From: Emticicia sp. BO119
Lineage (GTDB): Bacteria > Bacteroidota > Bacteroidia > Cytophagales > Spirosomataceae
Assembly (NCBI RefSeq): GCF_013912375.1
Contig: NZ_JACETV010000002.1
Span: 496,001-560,000 of the forward strand
Length of the DNA: 64,000 nucleotides
Direction: 5' to 3'
The notes beneath the pieces are model-generated. The model did no database searches. It was not told the origin of the DNA and saw only the letters and a list, made by a program, of their open reading frames with translations. The stretch's first letter is position 1; the number at the start of each line of letters is the position of its first letter. This document shows, one piece after another, positions 43,442-51,770 of this stretch. Position numbers and translations under genes: made by a program.

Positions 43442-43693
43442 TAGAAAATTGAATAAATTTAAAGATAATGTATAGGTTATTTAGCCATAAAATATCCTCC
43501 TTTGCAAACGCAAATGTCAGGGTGTTTGTTCCATTTCCGCTAAATCCCCTTTCAGGTCTGCATAATCCATGCCACTATTAACGAAAATACATTCAAAATT
43601 AGCATACTTATTAATGAAAAGAACGATTTTTAATTAAAACTTTGTTAAACAGAAAGAGATTATCATATTTATTACCCTCAATAGAATTGCTGC

Positions 43694-44677
43694 ATGAATT
43701 TGGTAAAATACGATGTAATTATTATAGGTGGAGGTCCCATAGGACTTGCGTGTGGTTTAGAAGCCCAGAAAGTGGGCTTAAAGTATGTAATTTTAGAAAA
43801 GGGCTGTCTGGTTAATTCTCTATATAATTACCCTGCTAATATGACTTTTTTCAGCACTTCTGAGAGATTGGAAATAGGAGAGGTGCCTTTTGTATCAAAC
43901 AATGCCAAGCCGACCCGCAGCGAAGCTCTGGAATATTATCGCAGAGTGGCTGCACATAAGCAACTGAATGTCAGGCTTTTTGAAGAGGTTTTACAGGTAA
44001 TGCCAAAAGACACCGAAGGATACGAGGTAATCAGTAAAAAGAATACTTATGAAACTTCTCATATTATTATTGCCTCGGGGTTTTATGACATTCCTCAGAA
44101 GTTAGGAGTCAGGGGTGAGGAGTTGCCTAAAGTAACACATTATTACAAAGACCCACATTTTTATGCTTTTCAGAAAGTGTTAGTGATAGGGGCTAATAAT
44201 TCAGCTGTTGATGCCGCTTTGGAAACCTGGCGTAAAGGGGCAGAGGTTACTATGGTTATCAGAAAAGGGGAGATTGGCAAGAGGGTAAAATACTGGGCTA
44301 AACCAGATATTGAAAACAGAATTAAAGAAGGCTCTATAAAGGCATTTTTTAATGCTGAAATTGCAGAGATTCGAGAAGATGAAGTGGATATACAAACACC
44401 TGAGGGTATTGTAACTATTGAAAATGACTGGGTAATCTCGATGACGGGATATCAGCCTAATTTGCCCTTCCTGAAAAAGGTAGGCATTAAATTATCAGCA
44501 GATGAAATCATGAAACCTGAGTACAATGATGCTACAATGGAAACCAATATGAAGAATATATATCTGGCAGGGGTAATTTGTGGTGGTATGGATACCCATA
44601 GTTTGTTTATCGAGAACTCACGGGTACATGCTGAGAAGATTATACAGAAGATACAAAAAACCCCACAAATGGCTTGA
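43694..44677 (+). CDS. ypdA: YpdA-type bacillithiol-disulfide-reductase-like flavoprotein
   Basis: 327 residues. The FAD-binding Rossmann motif VIIIGGGPIGLACGLEA is at residue 8, NADPH-binding VLVIGANNSAVDAALE near 170, and VISMTGYQPNLPFLKKVGI near the end. There is no CxxC redox pair, so it is not a thioredoxin reductase; the YpdA family matches in length and motifs. YpdA reduces bacillithiol disulfide in Firmicutes and occurs in Bacteroidota, many of which make bacillithiol. Monocistronic, convergent with ftsI across a shared terminator. Confidence 0.85.
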   Translation: MNLVKYDVIIIGGGPIGLACGLEAQKVGLKYVILEKGCLVNSLYNYPANMTFFSTSERLEIGEVPFVSNNAKPTRSEALEYYRRVAAHKQLNVRLFEEVLQVMPKDTEGYEVISKKNTYETSHIIIASGFYDIPQKLGVRGEELPKVTHYYKDPHFYAFQKVLVIGANNSAVDAALETWRKGAEVTMVIRKGEIGKRVKYWAKPDIENRIKEGSIKAFFNAEIAEIREDEVDIQTPEGIVTIENDWVISMTGYQPNLPFLKKVGIKLSADEIMKPEYNDATMETNMKNIYLAGVICGGMDTHSLFIENSRVHAEKIIQKIQKTPQMA

Positions 44678-44691
44678 TTGCGGGGTTTTTT
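44655..44691. terminator. Bidirectional terminator between ypdA and ftsI
   Basis: aaaaaacccc pairs with ggggtttttt (10 bp, 17-base loop). It overlaps the ypdA stop and ends 2 bases before the ftsI stop, so it serves both converging genes. Confidence 0.8.
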
Positions 44692-44692
44692 G

Positions 44693-46789
44693 TTATTGAA
44701 GTATTAATGAAACTGTCTTGGAGTCTTGAAGGGCAACATCTGCCACTTTCCCAATACCTGAATGCTTTACTTTATAACCTTTATTCTCTAATAAATATAT
44801 CGCATCTCTTAGTGTCATACCTTCTACACTGGGTAGCTCACCATTATCATTTACTTTGCGCCAGGCTATACTACTTCCATTTCTTACTGCTTTTGCCCAG
44901 CCTGCATTAGTGGGTACATTTTGTAACCCTAACGCTTCACCTAAAGTTCTGAAATCTTCGGCATAACCGCTTTGCTCATGGGTTTCGATTTTCTGTACAT
45001 TGCTGTTTTTGTTTTTAGGTGGATGAATAGCCACATCATAAGCAAAGATTTTATCAGCAATGGTACGGAATACCGGAGCCGCCACATCACGGGCATATAA
45101 GTTTGTGCCTTGTGGCTCATCGATAATTACGGCACAACTGTATTTGGGGTTATCAGCAGGAAAGAAACCTATAAAAGCTGTATAATATTGCCCTTGTACA
45201 TAGCCGTTTTCTCGTTTCTGAGAGGTTCCTGTTTTTCCGGCTACCTTGCAGAAACCTGTATTAATGTTCCTGGCTGTACCATTTTCAACTACTCCTTTCA
45301 TCATTTCATGCACCATTTTGATGGTGCGGTCAGAACAAATCTGCCCATCTTCTTTGCGTCCCTCGAATCTTTCTACTACTCTGTCGGCTTCACGTATTTC
45401 TTTTACAATAAAAGGCTGTACCCAGTGCCCTTTATTGGCAATGGCATTGTAAAAAGTAAGCATTTGCAGAGGTGTCAGCCTGCTTTCATACCCTATTGAC
45501 ATCCAGGGTATAGTGGTTGAACTGAAAGTAGAACTTTTACCATTTTTTATAATGGGGTCTGTCTCGCCTTTCAGCTGAAAGCCGACTGGCTTATCTAATC
45601 TGAAGTTACTCAGATAAGCGACAAAATTATCAGCTCTTGAAAATCCAAAATACTGCTTGACTAATGTATAGATACCAACATTGCACGAATGCTCAAATAC
45701 CTGTCTGACCGTCTGGTTGCCATGTTCTTCCGAACATTTCATTTCTATATTATTATGCATAATTGAGCCGTTGCAAGTTGCAGCAAAATCATCTAACCCT
45801 AATTTGCTTTTTTCTAAGATAGCTACCATACTTGCCAGCTTAAAGGTAGAGCCCGGATCGGTGCCTCCTTTTACAGCATAATTGAAATCTTCTGTATAGT
45901 AAGTCTGGTCTTTCTTTGTTCTACGGGAAAGATTTGTAATGGCTTTAATTTGTCCTGTGGCTACTTCCATTACAATGGCCGAGCCATATTTTGCATTGGT
46001 ACTAACTACCTGATTATGGAGCGAACTTTCAACAATATCCTGAAAATTCACGTCAATTGTAGTTACTACATCATTTCCGGCTTCCGGACGAACCTCAGGT
46101 GTATCTTCTACAGGCTTCCATACCCCTCCTGCTAAACGTTGAAAAAGTCCTACACCATCTTTTCCGGACAGATAATTATTAAAACTGAATTCGATACCAA
46201 AATCTCCTTTTGTTTGTGTATCCCGGTCAAGTTTACCTATTGAGCGCAATGCCATATCATCAAAAGGCATTACTCTCCTGTTTAACTGCTCAAACTTGCC
46301 GCCGCCTTTCATTGACCCTTCACGAAAAAATGGGAAAGATTTAATTTCTTCCATTTCCTGAAAATCAACCAGACGGTCGCCAAAAGCTACAAACTTCACT
46401 TTTCTGCTTTTTCGGGCATTAAGGATAATTTCTTTATATTGGGTTGCTGAGCGGTCCTGGAAAAAATCAGCCAATAACGTCGTTAATGAATCTAAATTCT
46501 TATTAAAATAATTAGTTTTGGCTCTGGTTACATCTAAACCTGCCCGATAACGAGGAACAGAAGTAGCTAACAGACTACTACCATCAGCAGCATATATATT
46601 ACCTCGGGTAGCTTTTATCTGCATAGGTTTGCGTTGTACTTTCGCAACTTTATTCATCCACTTCTTTTTCTGGAAAACCTGCACAACAAATATTTGTGCG
46701 GCTATAAGAGAGCCTATCAGAAATACCAAACCAAAGGTAAGTTTGGCTCGCCATTGAATTTCTTCACGGATTGAGGGTTTCGCTGACAT
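44693..46789 (-). CDS. ftsI: Septal transpeptidase, penicillin-binding protein 3 with PASTA domain
   Basis: 698 residues: one membrane anchor (about 17-37), a class B dimerisation domain (ATRGNIYAADGSSLLATSVPRYRAGLD), then the transpeptidase with STFK (Ser314), SCN (EHSCNVG) and KTG (VAGKTGTSQ) motifs. A C-terminal PASTA module follows (GMTLRDAIYLLENKGYKV). It cross-links septal peptidoglycan during division. ftsL lies 30 bases upstream. Unlike the usual dcw cluster, rsmH does not precede this pair and murE does not follow it; transcription ends right after ftsI. Confidence 0.95.
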   Translation of the reverse strand: MSAKPSIREEIQWRAKLTFGLVFLIGSLIAAQIFVVQVFQKKKWMNKVAKVQRKPMQIKATRGNIYAADGSSLLATSVPRYRAGLDVTRAKTNYFNKNLDSLTTLLADFFQDRSATQYKEIILNARKSRKVKFVAFGDRLVDFQEMEEIKSFPFFREGSMKGGGKFEQLNRRVMPFDDMALRSIGKLDRDTQTKGDFGIEFSFNNYLSGKDGVGLFQRLAGGVWKPVEDTPEVRPEAGNDVVTTIDVNFQDIVESSLHNQVVSTNAKYGSAIVMEVATGQIKAITNLSRRTKKDQTYYTEDFNYAVKGGTDPGSTFKLASMVAILEKSKLGLDDFAATCNGSIMHNNIEMKCSEEHGNQTVRQVFEHSCNVGIYTLVKQYFGFSRADNFVAYLSNFRLDKPVGFQLKGETDPIIKNGKSSTFSSTTIPWMSIGYESRLTPLQMLTFYNAIANKGHWVQPFIVKEIREADRVVERFEGRKEDGQICSDRTIKMVHEMMKGVVENGTARNINTGFCKVAGKTGTSQKRENGYVQGQYYTAFIGFFPADNPKYSCAVIIDEPQGTNLYARDVAAPVFRTIADKIFAYDVAIHPPKNKNSNVQKIETHEQSGYAEDFRTLGEALGLQNVPTNAGWAKAVRNGSSIAWRKVNDNGELPSVEGMTLRDAIYLLENKGYKVKHSGIGKVADVALQDSKTVSLILQ

Positions 46790-46819
46790 AAGTGTATAAG
46801 TTTGTTGGATTCTAAGAGC

Positions 46820-47200
46820 TTATTCTTTCACGACTATTTTATTAGGGGGCGTAATGTTTTCTTCAAGCCCTTTGTCAGTCAGTTTTTTAGCAATTTCAGA
46901 CTGTTTGCTGGCAAACATATAGCGTGATTTCTGCGAAATATATTCGGCACGCTTTTCTTCCATATCACTGCGAGACTTCTCGATTTTTTTAATAAACGCT
47001 TCATAGCTATGCTGCATATAGATATAGAAGATACAAAGAATACCTAACCAGACAATACGCTTCAGTGTTTCGGTAGGAAGAGAATCACCTAAATTAAATC
47101 GATTAGAGATCCATGTGTTGATGCGTTCAAAAAGCCCGGCTTTTTTGGGAGCTTTGGGCACAGCAGGTGCAGAACGGTGGCGGAAAGTATTTGTAGCCAT
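46820..47200 (-). CDS. ftsL: FtsL-like division protein
   Basis: I start at 47200 (MATNTFRHRSAPAV), as the frame to 47248 is unlike homologues; 126 residues. A basic, Pro-rich cytoplasmic head, one membrane segment (RIVWLGILCIFYIYM), then a periplasmic coiled coil (KKIEKSRSDMEEKRAEYISQKSRYMFASKQSEIAKKL). This layout and the position directly before ftsI identify the FtsL-like protein of Bacteroidota, which helps recruit and activate FtsWI at the septum. Sequence is weakly conserved, so the call leans on synteny. Confidence 0.8.
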   Translation of the reverse strand: MATNTFRHRSAPAVPKAPKKAGLFERINTWISNRFNLGDSLPTETLKRIVWLGILCIFYIYMQHSYEAFIKKIEKSRSDMEEKRAEYISQKSRYMFASKQSEIAKKLTDKGLEENITPPNKIVVKE

Positions 47201-47328
47201 TCCGATAGATGTTTTATGAGTTATTATTAAAGCACGATTGTAAAGCAAATGTATGAATTATCTGCAAATTCCATCAAAAATTCTGCAATTTTTTTGTGAA
47301 ATTTAATACCTGGTCAACCATCTGCAAC

Positions 47329-47366
47329 AAAAAAATCGCCCTTGACAAAGGAACGACTTTTTTGGT
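47329..47366 (-). terminator. Terminator after the PhyH gene
   Basis: On the minus strand aaaaagtcg pairs with cgatttttt (one G-T), with an inner cctt/aagg. A T run follows. It lies about 80 bases past the stop at 47445. Confidence 0.6.
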
Positions 47367-47444
47367 ATATTGTTTTAATATCTGTAAATTTCTAATTGAT
47401 TCACTGATAAGTGTTTCAATGACGTTTTCGTATTTACTCTTGAA

Positions 47445-48251
47445 TTAAGAGAAAATAGCTTCTAATTGTTGCTTCTGAGGGAAATCCGGTGTTACCAAAT
47501 CTGCCTCTGGCTTATAGATATAAGGCATCGGGAAGCCTCTTTCCTGGAAAGTCGGCTCAGCCATATTATTGTAGCGAAGCTGAACAGACCAACGGATATT
47601 CTTAGTCACATTGTCGCCGGAGCGATGTACCAGAAAGGCTGAAAAAACTAATAAATCACCAACCTCAAATTCAGTTTGAACATAAGCATCTTCCGGTAAA
47701 TCTTCCTGAATACTTCCTAAATAGCCCGATGTATCGGCTTTCAATAACCCATCTTTATGGCTGGCAGGTAAAATCTGTAATGAGCCCAGAGCCTCACCGC
47801 AATCTACCATCGGAAACCACATCACGATACTGTCTAATGAACCCTGACCCGTTCGCCAGTCCTGATGCGCACCTAATTTCCAGTGGCTACCACCTTTTGA
47901 CAAGTAGCGGCTATTGAACTGCATAGCAGGGCGAACGCCTATCATAGGGAAATCATAACCCAAAGACTTCAATAAGTTAATTAGCTTAGGTTCGGTACCT
48001 AAACGATGGAGTGAAATAAGGTGCTGTGCCTGTTTACCTGTACTGACAAAAGTATTGAAATCAGCCTCGAACAAGTCAAACATCGCTTGTTCAAATTCAT
48101 CTTTGTTGTCAATATTTACCTTTTTGCCTAAAACTCGTTCAATTTGCAAAGCAAAGAGATTACGAGCTTCGGTATATATCTGGTTGATTTCTTCTTTGCT
48201 AAAGAAATTTTTCAGAATAATATAGCCGTCTTTATTGAATTGTTCTTTCAT
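47445..48251 (-). CDS. Phytanoyl-CoA dioxygenase (PhyH) family protein
   Basis: I start at 48251 (MKEQFNKDGYIILKNFFSKEEI), the usual family opening; ATGs at 48260 and 48278 are in frame. 268 residues. Fe(II) ligands are visible as the HQD pair in LGAHQDWRTGQGSLDSIVMWFPM and the distal His in VFSAFLVHRSGDN, with IRWSVQLRYN supplying the 2-oxoglutarate Arg. Such enzymes hydroxylate small molecules or lipids, and several act in natural-product or glycan modification. It lies in a same-strand run with a glycosidase-like protein and a methyltransferase, so a sugar or lipid-linked substrate is plausible. Confidence 0.85.
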   Translation of the reverse strand: MKEQFNKDGYIILKNFFSKEEINQIYTEARNLFALQIERVLGKKVNIDNKDEFEQAMFDLFEADFNTFVSTGKQAQHLISLHRLGTEPKLINLLKSLGYDFPMIGVRPAMQFNSRYLSKGGSHWKLGAHQDWRTGQGSLDSIVMWFPMVDCGEALGSLQILPASHKDGLLKADTSGYLGSIQEDLPEDAYVQTEFEVGDLLVFSAFLVHRSGDNVTKNIRWSVQLRYNNMAEPTFQERGFPMPYIYKPEADLVTPDFPQKQQLEAIFS

Positions 48252-48346
48252 TGTTCCCATAAAGTGTAATCTATTCAAAAATTAAATAATAGGGCAAAGC
48301 TAAGGCCGTAAATAAGCTATAAAAATGATATTTCTCATGAATGTCT

Positions 48347-49324
48347 TTATTTCTCTAAAATAGCATAGCCAAAGCCCGCTCTACCAAACCCATTGCCATT
48401 GTATAACAGATATTTTTTGTCGTTATGTTCATAGCAATAGGCATAATCAATCATTTCATAATCGAAATCATTCGGATTTTCTGATTTATGAATACCTACC
48501 AGATTGTCTTTACGCTCCCATTTGAAACCATCTTTAGATTCGGCATAGCCTAAACGATAGCTTTGGTTGCGGTCGGTGCGGTAGTCTCTTGTATGGCGGT
48601 ACGAGTAATACATCTTGAAAATACCATCTTCAAAAAGCACGCTCGGGCGACCTACTGCATGCAGGAAATCATCGAATGGCAGTGCCACATCACCAGTTGG
48701 CTCCCACTTGATACCATCTTCTGATACCGCTACGCGGCAATCATAATAAGGTTCAGGATACCCATGTATGTATTCACATTTTTGCCCTGAAATATACCAC
48801 ATCATCCAGCGACCATTCACATACATCACCGATGGTTGTGCTGCCCAGATAGGGTTATGGATGGACCTGTCCATAATAGGCCCACGAAACATTTTTTTAA
48901 AAGTAATACCGCCATCAGTACTGATAGATAATCCCATCGACAGTCGGTAAGAGTTATGCGTACGATTCCAGCCTGTATAATACAACCAGATGTCTCCGTT
49001 TGATTGTGGTACAAACCACGAAGGCATAGCCCCTGTTTCATCGTACTCACCCGGCCCTCCTAAATCTAATACAAAGGTATCGTGTATATAAAGGATTTTA
49101 GTCGGGTCATCATAATCCACATCAATAAATGTCGGGCGAGATTGTCCCTGATCATCTCTTGATGAAAAATACACTCTTAAAAAATCTTTATGTTTATAAG
49201 CATAAGGCACCTGCGCATGCGAACGGCTATGTGCCAAGGTTCCGTCTGGTTTATAGATTACTCCTTTCTTTTGCCAACGCCCCCCCGCCCCTGAAGGGGA
49301 GCTATTCTCTGAATTTAATGACAT
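48347..49324 (-). CDS. Five-bladed beta-propeller, glycoside-hydrolase-43/32-like
   Basis: 325 residues with propeller blade motifs: DIWLYYTGWNRT, RWMMWYISG, IFKMYYSYRH, and repeated DGIKWEP / DGFKWER Asp-box-like turns. These match the GH43/GH32 five-blade fold. Catalytic acids cannot be assigned with confidence. There is no signal peptide, so it should be cytoplasmic. The first ~15 residues (SLNSENSSPSGAGGRWQKK) are partly encoded by a GC-rich hairpin-like sequence at 49278-49312, unusual for this genome. Neighbours (methyltransferase, acyltransferase, WbqC) suggest a role in glycan building or editing rather than nutrition. Confidence 0.7.
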   Translation of the reverse strand: MSLNSENSSPSGAGGRWQKKGVIYKPDGTLAHSRSHAQVPYAYKHKDFLRVYFSSRDDQGQSRPTFIDVDYDDPTKILYIHDTFVLDLGGPGEYDETGAMPSWFVPQSNGDIWLYYTGWNRTHNSYRLSMGLSISTDGGITFKKMFRGPIMDRSIHNPIWAAQPSVMYVNGRWMMWYISGQKCEYIHGYPEPYYDCRVAVSEDGIKWEPTGDVALPFDDFLHAVGRPSVLFEDGIFKMYYSYRHTRDYRTDRNQSYRLGYAESKDGFKWERKDNLVGIHKSENPNDFDYEMIDYAYCYEHNDKKYLLYNGNGFGRAGFGYAILEK

Positions 49325-49348
49325 TCTTCTGATTTTTAATTTCCAAAT

Positions 49349-50236
49349 CTACTTTTTACCCTTACGATTTCTCTCTGCACGTATTCTCCAGTTATCCTTA
49401 AAATCTTTACCTGGAATTTGCAGATTAACGTTAACCGTTGGCGCTTTTTTAGTTTTCTTAAATTCTAATACATAATAACCATTACCGAAAATCCATTGCA
49501 ATTTTACGTCTTTTACATTTTTAGGTAAATCTTGTAATGGTACCTGGTCGGCAAACATCGGGTTGGCATCCATCAGAATCTGATAGGTTTTCTGGTCTCT
49601 TAACCAGGCACCTACACTTTCGTCACCCACCACTACTCTGCCGCCAACTTTTACCACACGGTTAAATTCTTCAAATGCTTTGGCCCTTTCAGAAAACGTA
49701 TTGATACCGCCAAAATGAAAAACCGCATCAAAATAATTGTCTTCAAATGGCAGGTATGCACCATTACCAATAAAATAATCTATTTGTACGTCTTTCTTAT
49801 CTGCAAATTTTTCTTTCGCATGACCTAACATAGCCGGAGATAAGTCAGACAAAACTGCATGACCTCCCGGAGTAACTTTCTCAATAATATAAGCTGAGTC
49901 TTTGCCTGTACCAGCGCCTACTTCTAATACCTTCATGCCCGGCTTTAACTTTAACATACCAATCATGGTTTTGCGTGTAGCAGCTTCATTGGCATGCAAA
50001 GATTCAAATACCCAGGATACACCACGGTCGTAACGCAAGTGCGCATCATTATAGGCTACCTGTTCTTTACGGTCTTGCTCGAACAATTCTTTTGGATAAA
50101 CTAAATCTACAATGTTGTTTATATCATAAGAGATGGGTTCTTCCTGAGAGGTATTATGAAGAGTTTTGCCGTCGGCCGATAGAACCAATTTAGTTCTGGT
50201 TTTAGGGCAAATAATTTGGTCAAAAAATTGCGTCAT
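49349..50236 (-). CDS. SAM-dependent methyltransferase with Trm112-like N-terminus
   Basis: 295 residues. The N-terminal ~45 resemble the Trm112/UPF0434 module (FFDQIICPKTRTKLVLSADG), though with only one Cys of the zinc set. The class I methyltransferase follows: motif I VLEVGAGTGKDSAYI, an acidic VLSDLSPAM, motif II YFDAVFHFGGIN, and GGRVVVGDESVG. The substrate is unknown; this layout is common in methylases of small metabolites, quinones or glycan precursors. It is 24 bases upstream of the propeller protein on the same strand, so probably coexpressed. Confidence 0.85.
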   Translation of the reverse strand: MTQFFDQIICPKTRTKLVLSADGKTLHNTSQEEPISYDINNIVDLVYPKELFEQDRKEQVAYNDAHLRYDRGVSWVFESLHANEAATRKTMIGMLKLKPGMKVLEVGAGTGKDSAYIIEKVTPGGHAVLSDLSPAMLGHAKEKFADKKDVQIDYFIGNGAYLPFEDNYFDAVFHFGGINTFSERAKAFEEFNRVVKVGGRVVVGDESVGAWLRDQKTYQILMDANPMFADQVPLQDLPKNVKDVKLQWIFGNGYYVLEFKKTKKAPTVNVNLQIPGKDFKDNWRIRAERNRKGKK

Positions 50237-50356
50237 TATTTGGTCTATATCTATGTTAAAGCGTCAAAGTTCAAGATTTTTGCTGGAAAAACCATAGGAA
50301 AAAAAGAGATTCTATGAATTAGTTTATCTAACGGGAATCACAATATGTTTAATAAA

Positions 50357-50378
50357 AAAGAGAGGAAACCCTCTCTTT
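50357..50378 (-). terminator. Terminator of the NeuD-WbqC operon
   Basis: 9-bp stem aaagagagg / cctctcttt with a 4-base loop and a T run on the minus strand, 13 bases past the stop at 50391. Confidence 0.8.
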
Positions 50379-50390
50379 CTCTGAATATGC

Positions 50391-51056
50391 TTACAAATTA
50401 ATATCCTTACTGGAAACGTCAGATTTCACAGCCGGATTACCTTTCCAGATGCTCCATGGCTCGGTTTTGGCTTTAGTAAGGTTGGCTCCCATAGCAATTA
50501 GGGTGCCTTCGCCTAATGTACAACCATCACGGATAGTAGCATTTACACCAAAGAATGAATATTCACCTACTACACAACGACCTGATAACACTACATGCGA
50601 AGTAAAATATACATGGTCTTTGATTTCTCCATGGTGACCAATATGATTCCCACTCCATAATACTACGTTGTTGCCGATTTTTACAAAGGGTTGGATAGTA
50701 TTATCTTCTAAAATGAAACAGTTTTCTCCAATCTGGTCGGTTAAAACGGTGGCTTTTGAGCTGATGTAAGAAATACATTCATATCCCATTTCTTTAATTT
50801 CGCCATACACTTTTGCACGTATCTGGTTCATTTTGCGCTCGCTTAATGGCGCAAAGAATTTATATTCTGAAGGAGGAAAAAGGTCGAGAACATCTTCAAA
50901 AGCAACTAACTGGATGCCACAGAAAGAGGTCTCGCCTTCCTTAATATATGCTCTGTTTTTAGTGAATGCTATAATTTCATGCTCAGAGTCATGTGTGAGG
51001 TAATAATGGGCTAATTCTGCCACTAATTCAGTACCGAAAACTACTACTTTTGCCAT
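50391..51056 (-). CDS. NeuD-like sugar O-/N-acyltransferase (left-handed beta-helix)
   Basis: 221 residues. An N-terminal PglD/NeuD-type nucleotide-fold (VVVFGTELVAELAHYYL) is followed by hexapeptide turns from about residue 105: CFILEDNTIQPFVKIGNNVVLWSGNHIGHHGEIKDHVYFTSHVVLSG, with the catalytic-type His in the NHIGHH loop. The family acetylates amino- or nonulosonic sugars for surface polysaccharides. The WbqC gene starts its stop 12 bases upstream, so they are in one operon. The exact sugar is unknown. Confidence 0.85.
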   Translation of the reverse strand: MAKVVVFGTELVAELAHYYLTHDSEHEIIAFTKNRAYIKEGETSFCGIQLVAFEDVLDLFPPSEYKFFAPLSERKMNQIRAKVYGEIKEMGYECISYISSKATVLTDQIGENCFILEDNTIQPFVKIGNNVVLWSGNHIGHHGEIKDHVYFTSHVVLSGRCVVGEYSFFGVNATIRDGCTLGEGTLIAMGANLTKAKTEPWSIWKGNPAVKSDVSSKDINL

Positions 51057-51068
51057 TGGGATTTTTGT

Positions 51069-51767
51069 TTAAACCAATTCAAATTCTTTTAAATACGCAT
51101 GAATTGCCTCAATGGGGCAAAACATTAATAAGTCAATCATCGAAAGCCAGGGTACAAATTCATTATTAAATTGCTTATACTGAACAGGTTTCGATTTGAT
51201 AAAATTAAGTAAGATTTTATTATCGGCAAAAAGTTGTTTATCATAGATCGCCATTCCACCGATGGGATTAATATAATGGTCTGCTTTTTCCTGCAGGCAA
51301 ATATCTAAAATACGATCCTGTGCTTTCAGATGCTGGTTATTATAAATAATCGAGCTATCGACGAATTCAGTATGAATACCTAAATATTGACAGGTAGCTT
51401 TCAGACTTGTGGTACAAAGCTCACCTATATTAGCAGGATTCGATTGAAAGACCTGTGTGAGAATCGCTAAGATCTCCTGATAAAAAGGTGCTTTCTTATA
51501 AGATTGCTCAATGGTTTTAAAAAACTTCTTACTCCATGCGGCCAGATTATCTACTTCAATATCTCTGATTAACCGGTTCTGGCTGGCACTAATCAGCGGA
51601 AGTGTAAACATGGACGCTTTTCCACTAATCAGGAGGTTGTTCCGGTTAATCCAGCCTTTGTTGATATACGTTACATCATCATAAATTATGAACTTATCAA
51701 CGGCATTGATTAATTGAAAATAACCAACGTAGGGAAAAATGTATGGTTGCATGATTCCGATAGTCAT
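51069..51767 (-). CDS. WbqC family protein
   Basis: 232 residues, opening IGIMQPYIFPYVGYFQLINAVDKFIIYDDVTY, then GWINRNNLLISGKASMFTLPL: the WbqC-like signature throughout. Members sit in O-antigen and other polysaccharide clusters, and their reaction is unproven, with an aminotransferase-partner or sugar-modification role proposed. It lies 3 bases after the large membrane protein gene and 12 before the NeuD-like gene, so it is in a three-gene operon. Cytoplasmic. Confidence 0.88.
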   Translation of the reverse strand: MTIGIMQPYIFPYVGYFQLINAVDKFIIYDDVTYINKGWINRNNLLISGKASMFTLPLISASQNRLIRDIEVDNLAAWSKKFFKTIEQSYKKAPFYQEILAILTQVFQSNPANIGELCTTSLKATCQYLGIHTEFVDSSIIYNNQHLKAQDRILDICLQEKADHYINPIGGMAIYDKQLFADNKILLNFIKSKPVQYKQFNNEFVPWLSMIDLLMFCPIEAIHAYLKEFELV

Positions 51768-51770
51768 AAT

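Noticed and set aside
44201-44395. Minus-strand ORF inside ypdA, and many similar antisense ORFs inside the giant genes and ilv genes.
   Set aside because: All lie opposite well-supported coding sequence with repeat-derived or low-complexity translations and no independent evidence.
47329-47366. Whether this imperfect stem could be a second copy of the ilv-region repeat family.
   Set aside because: It lacks the ttgtcttgaactttg arm; it is an ordinary terminator.
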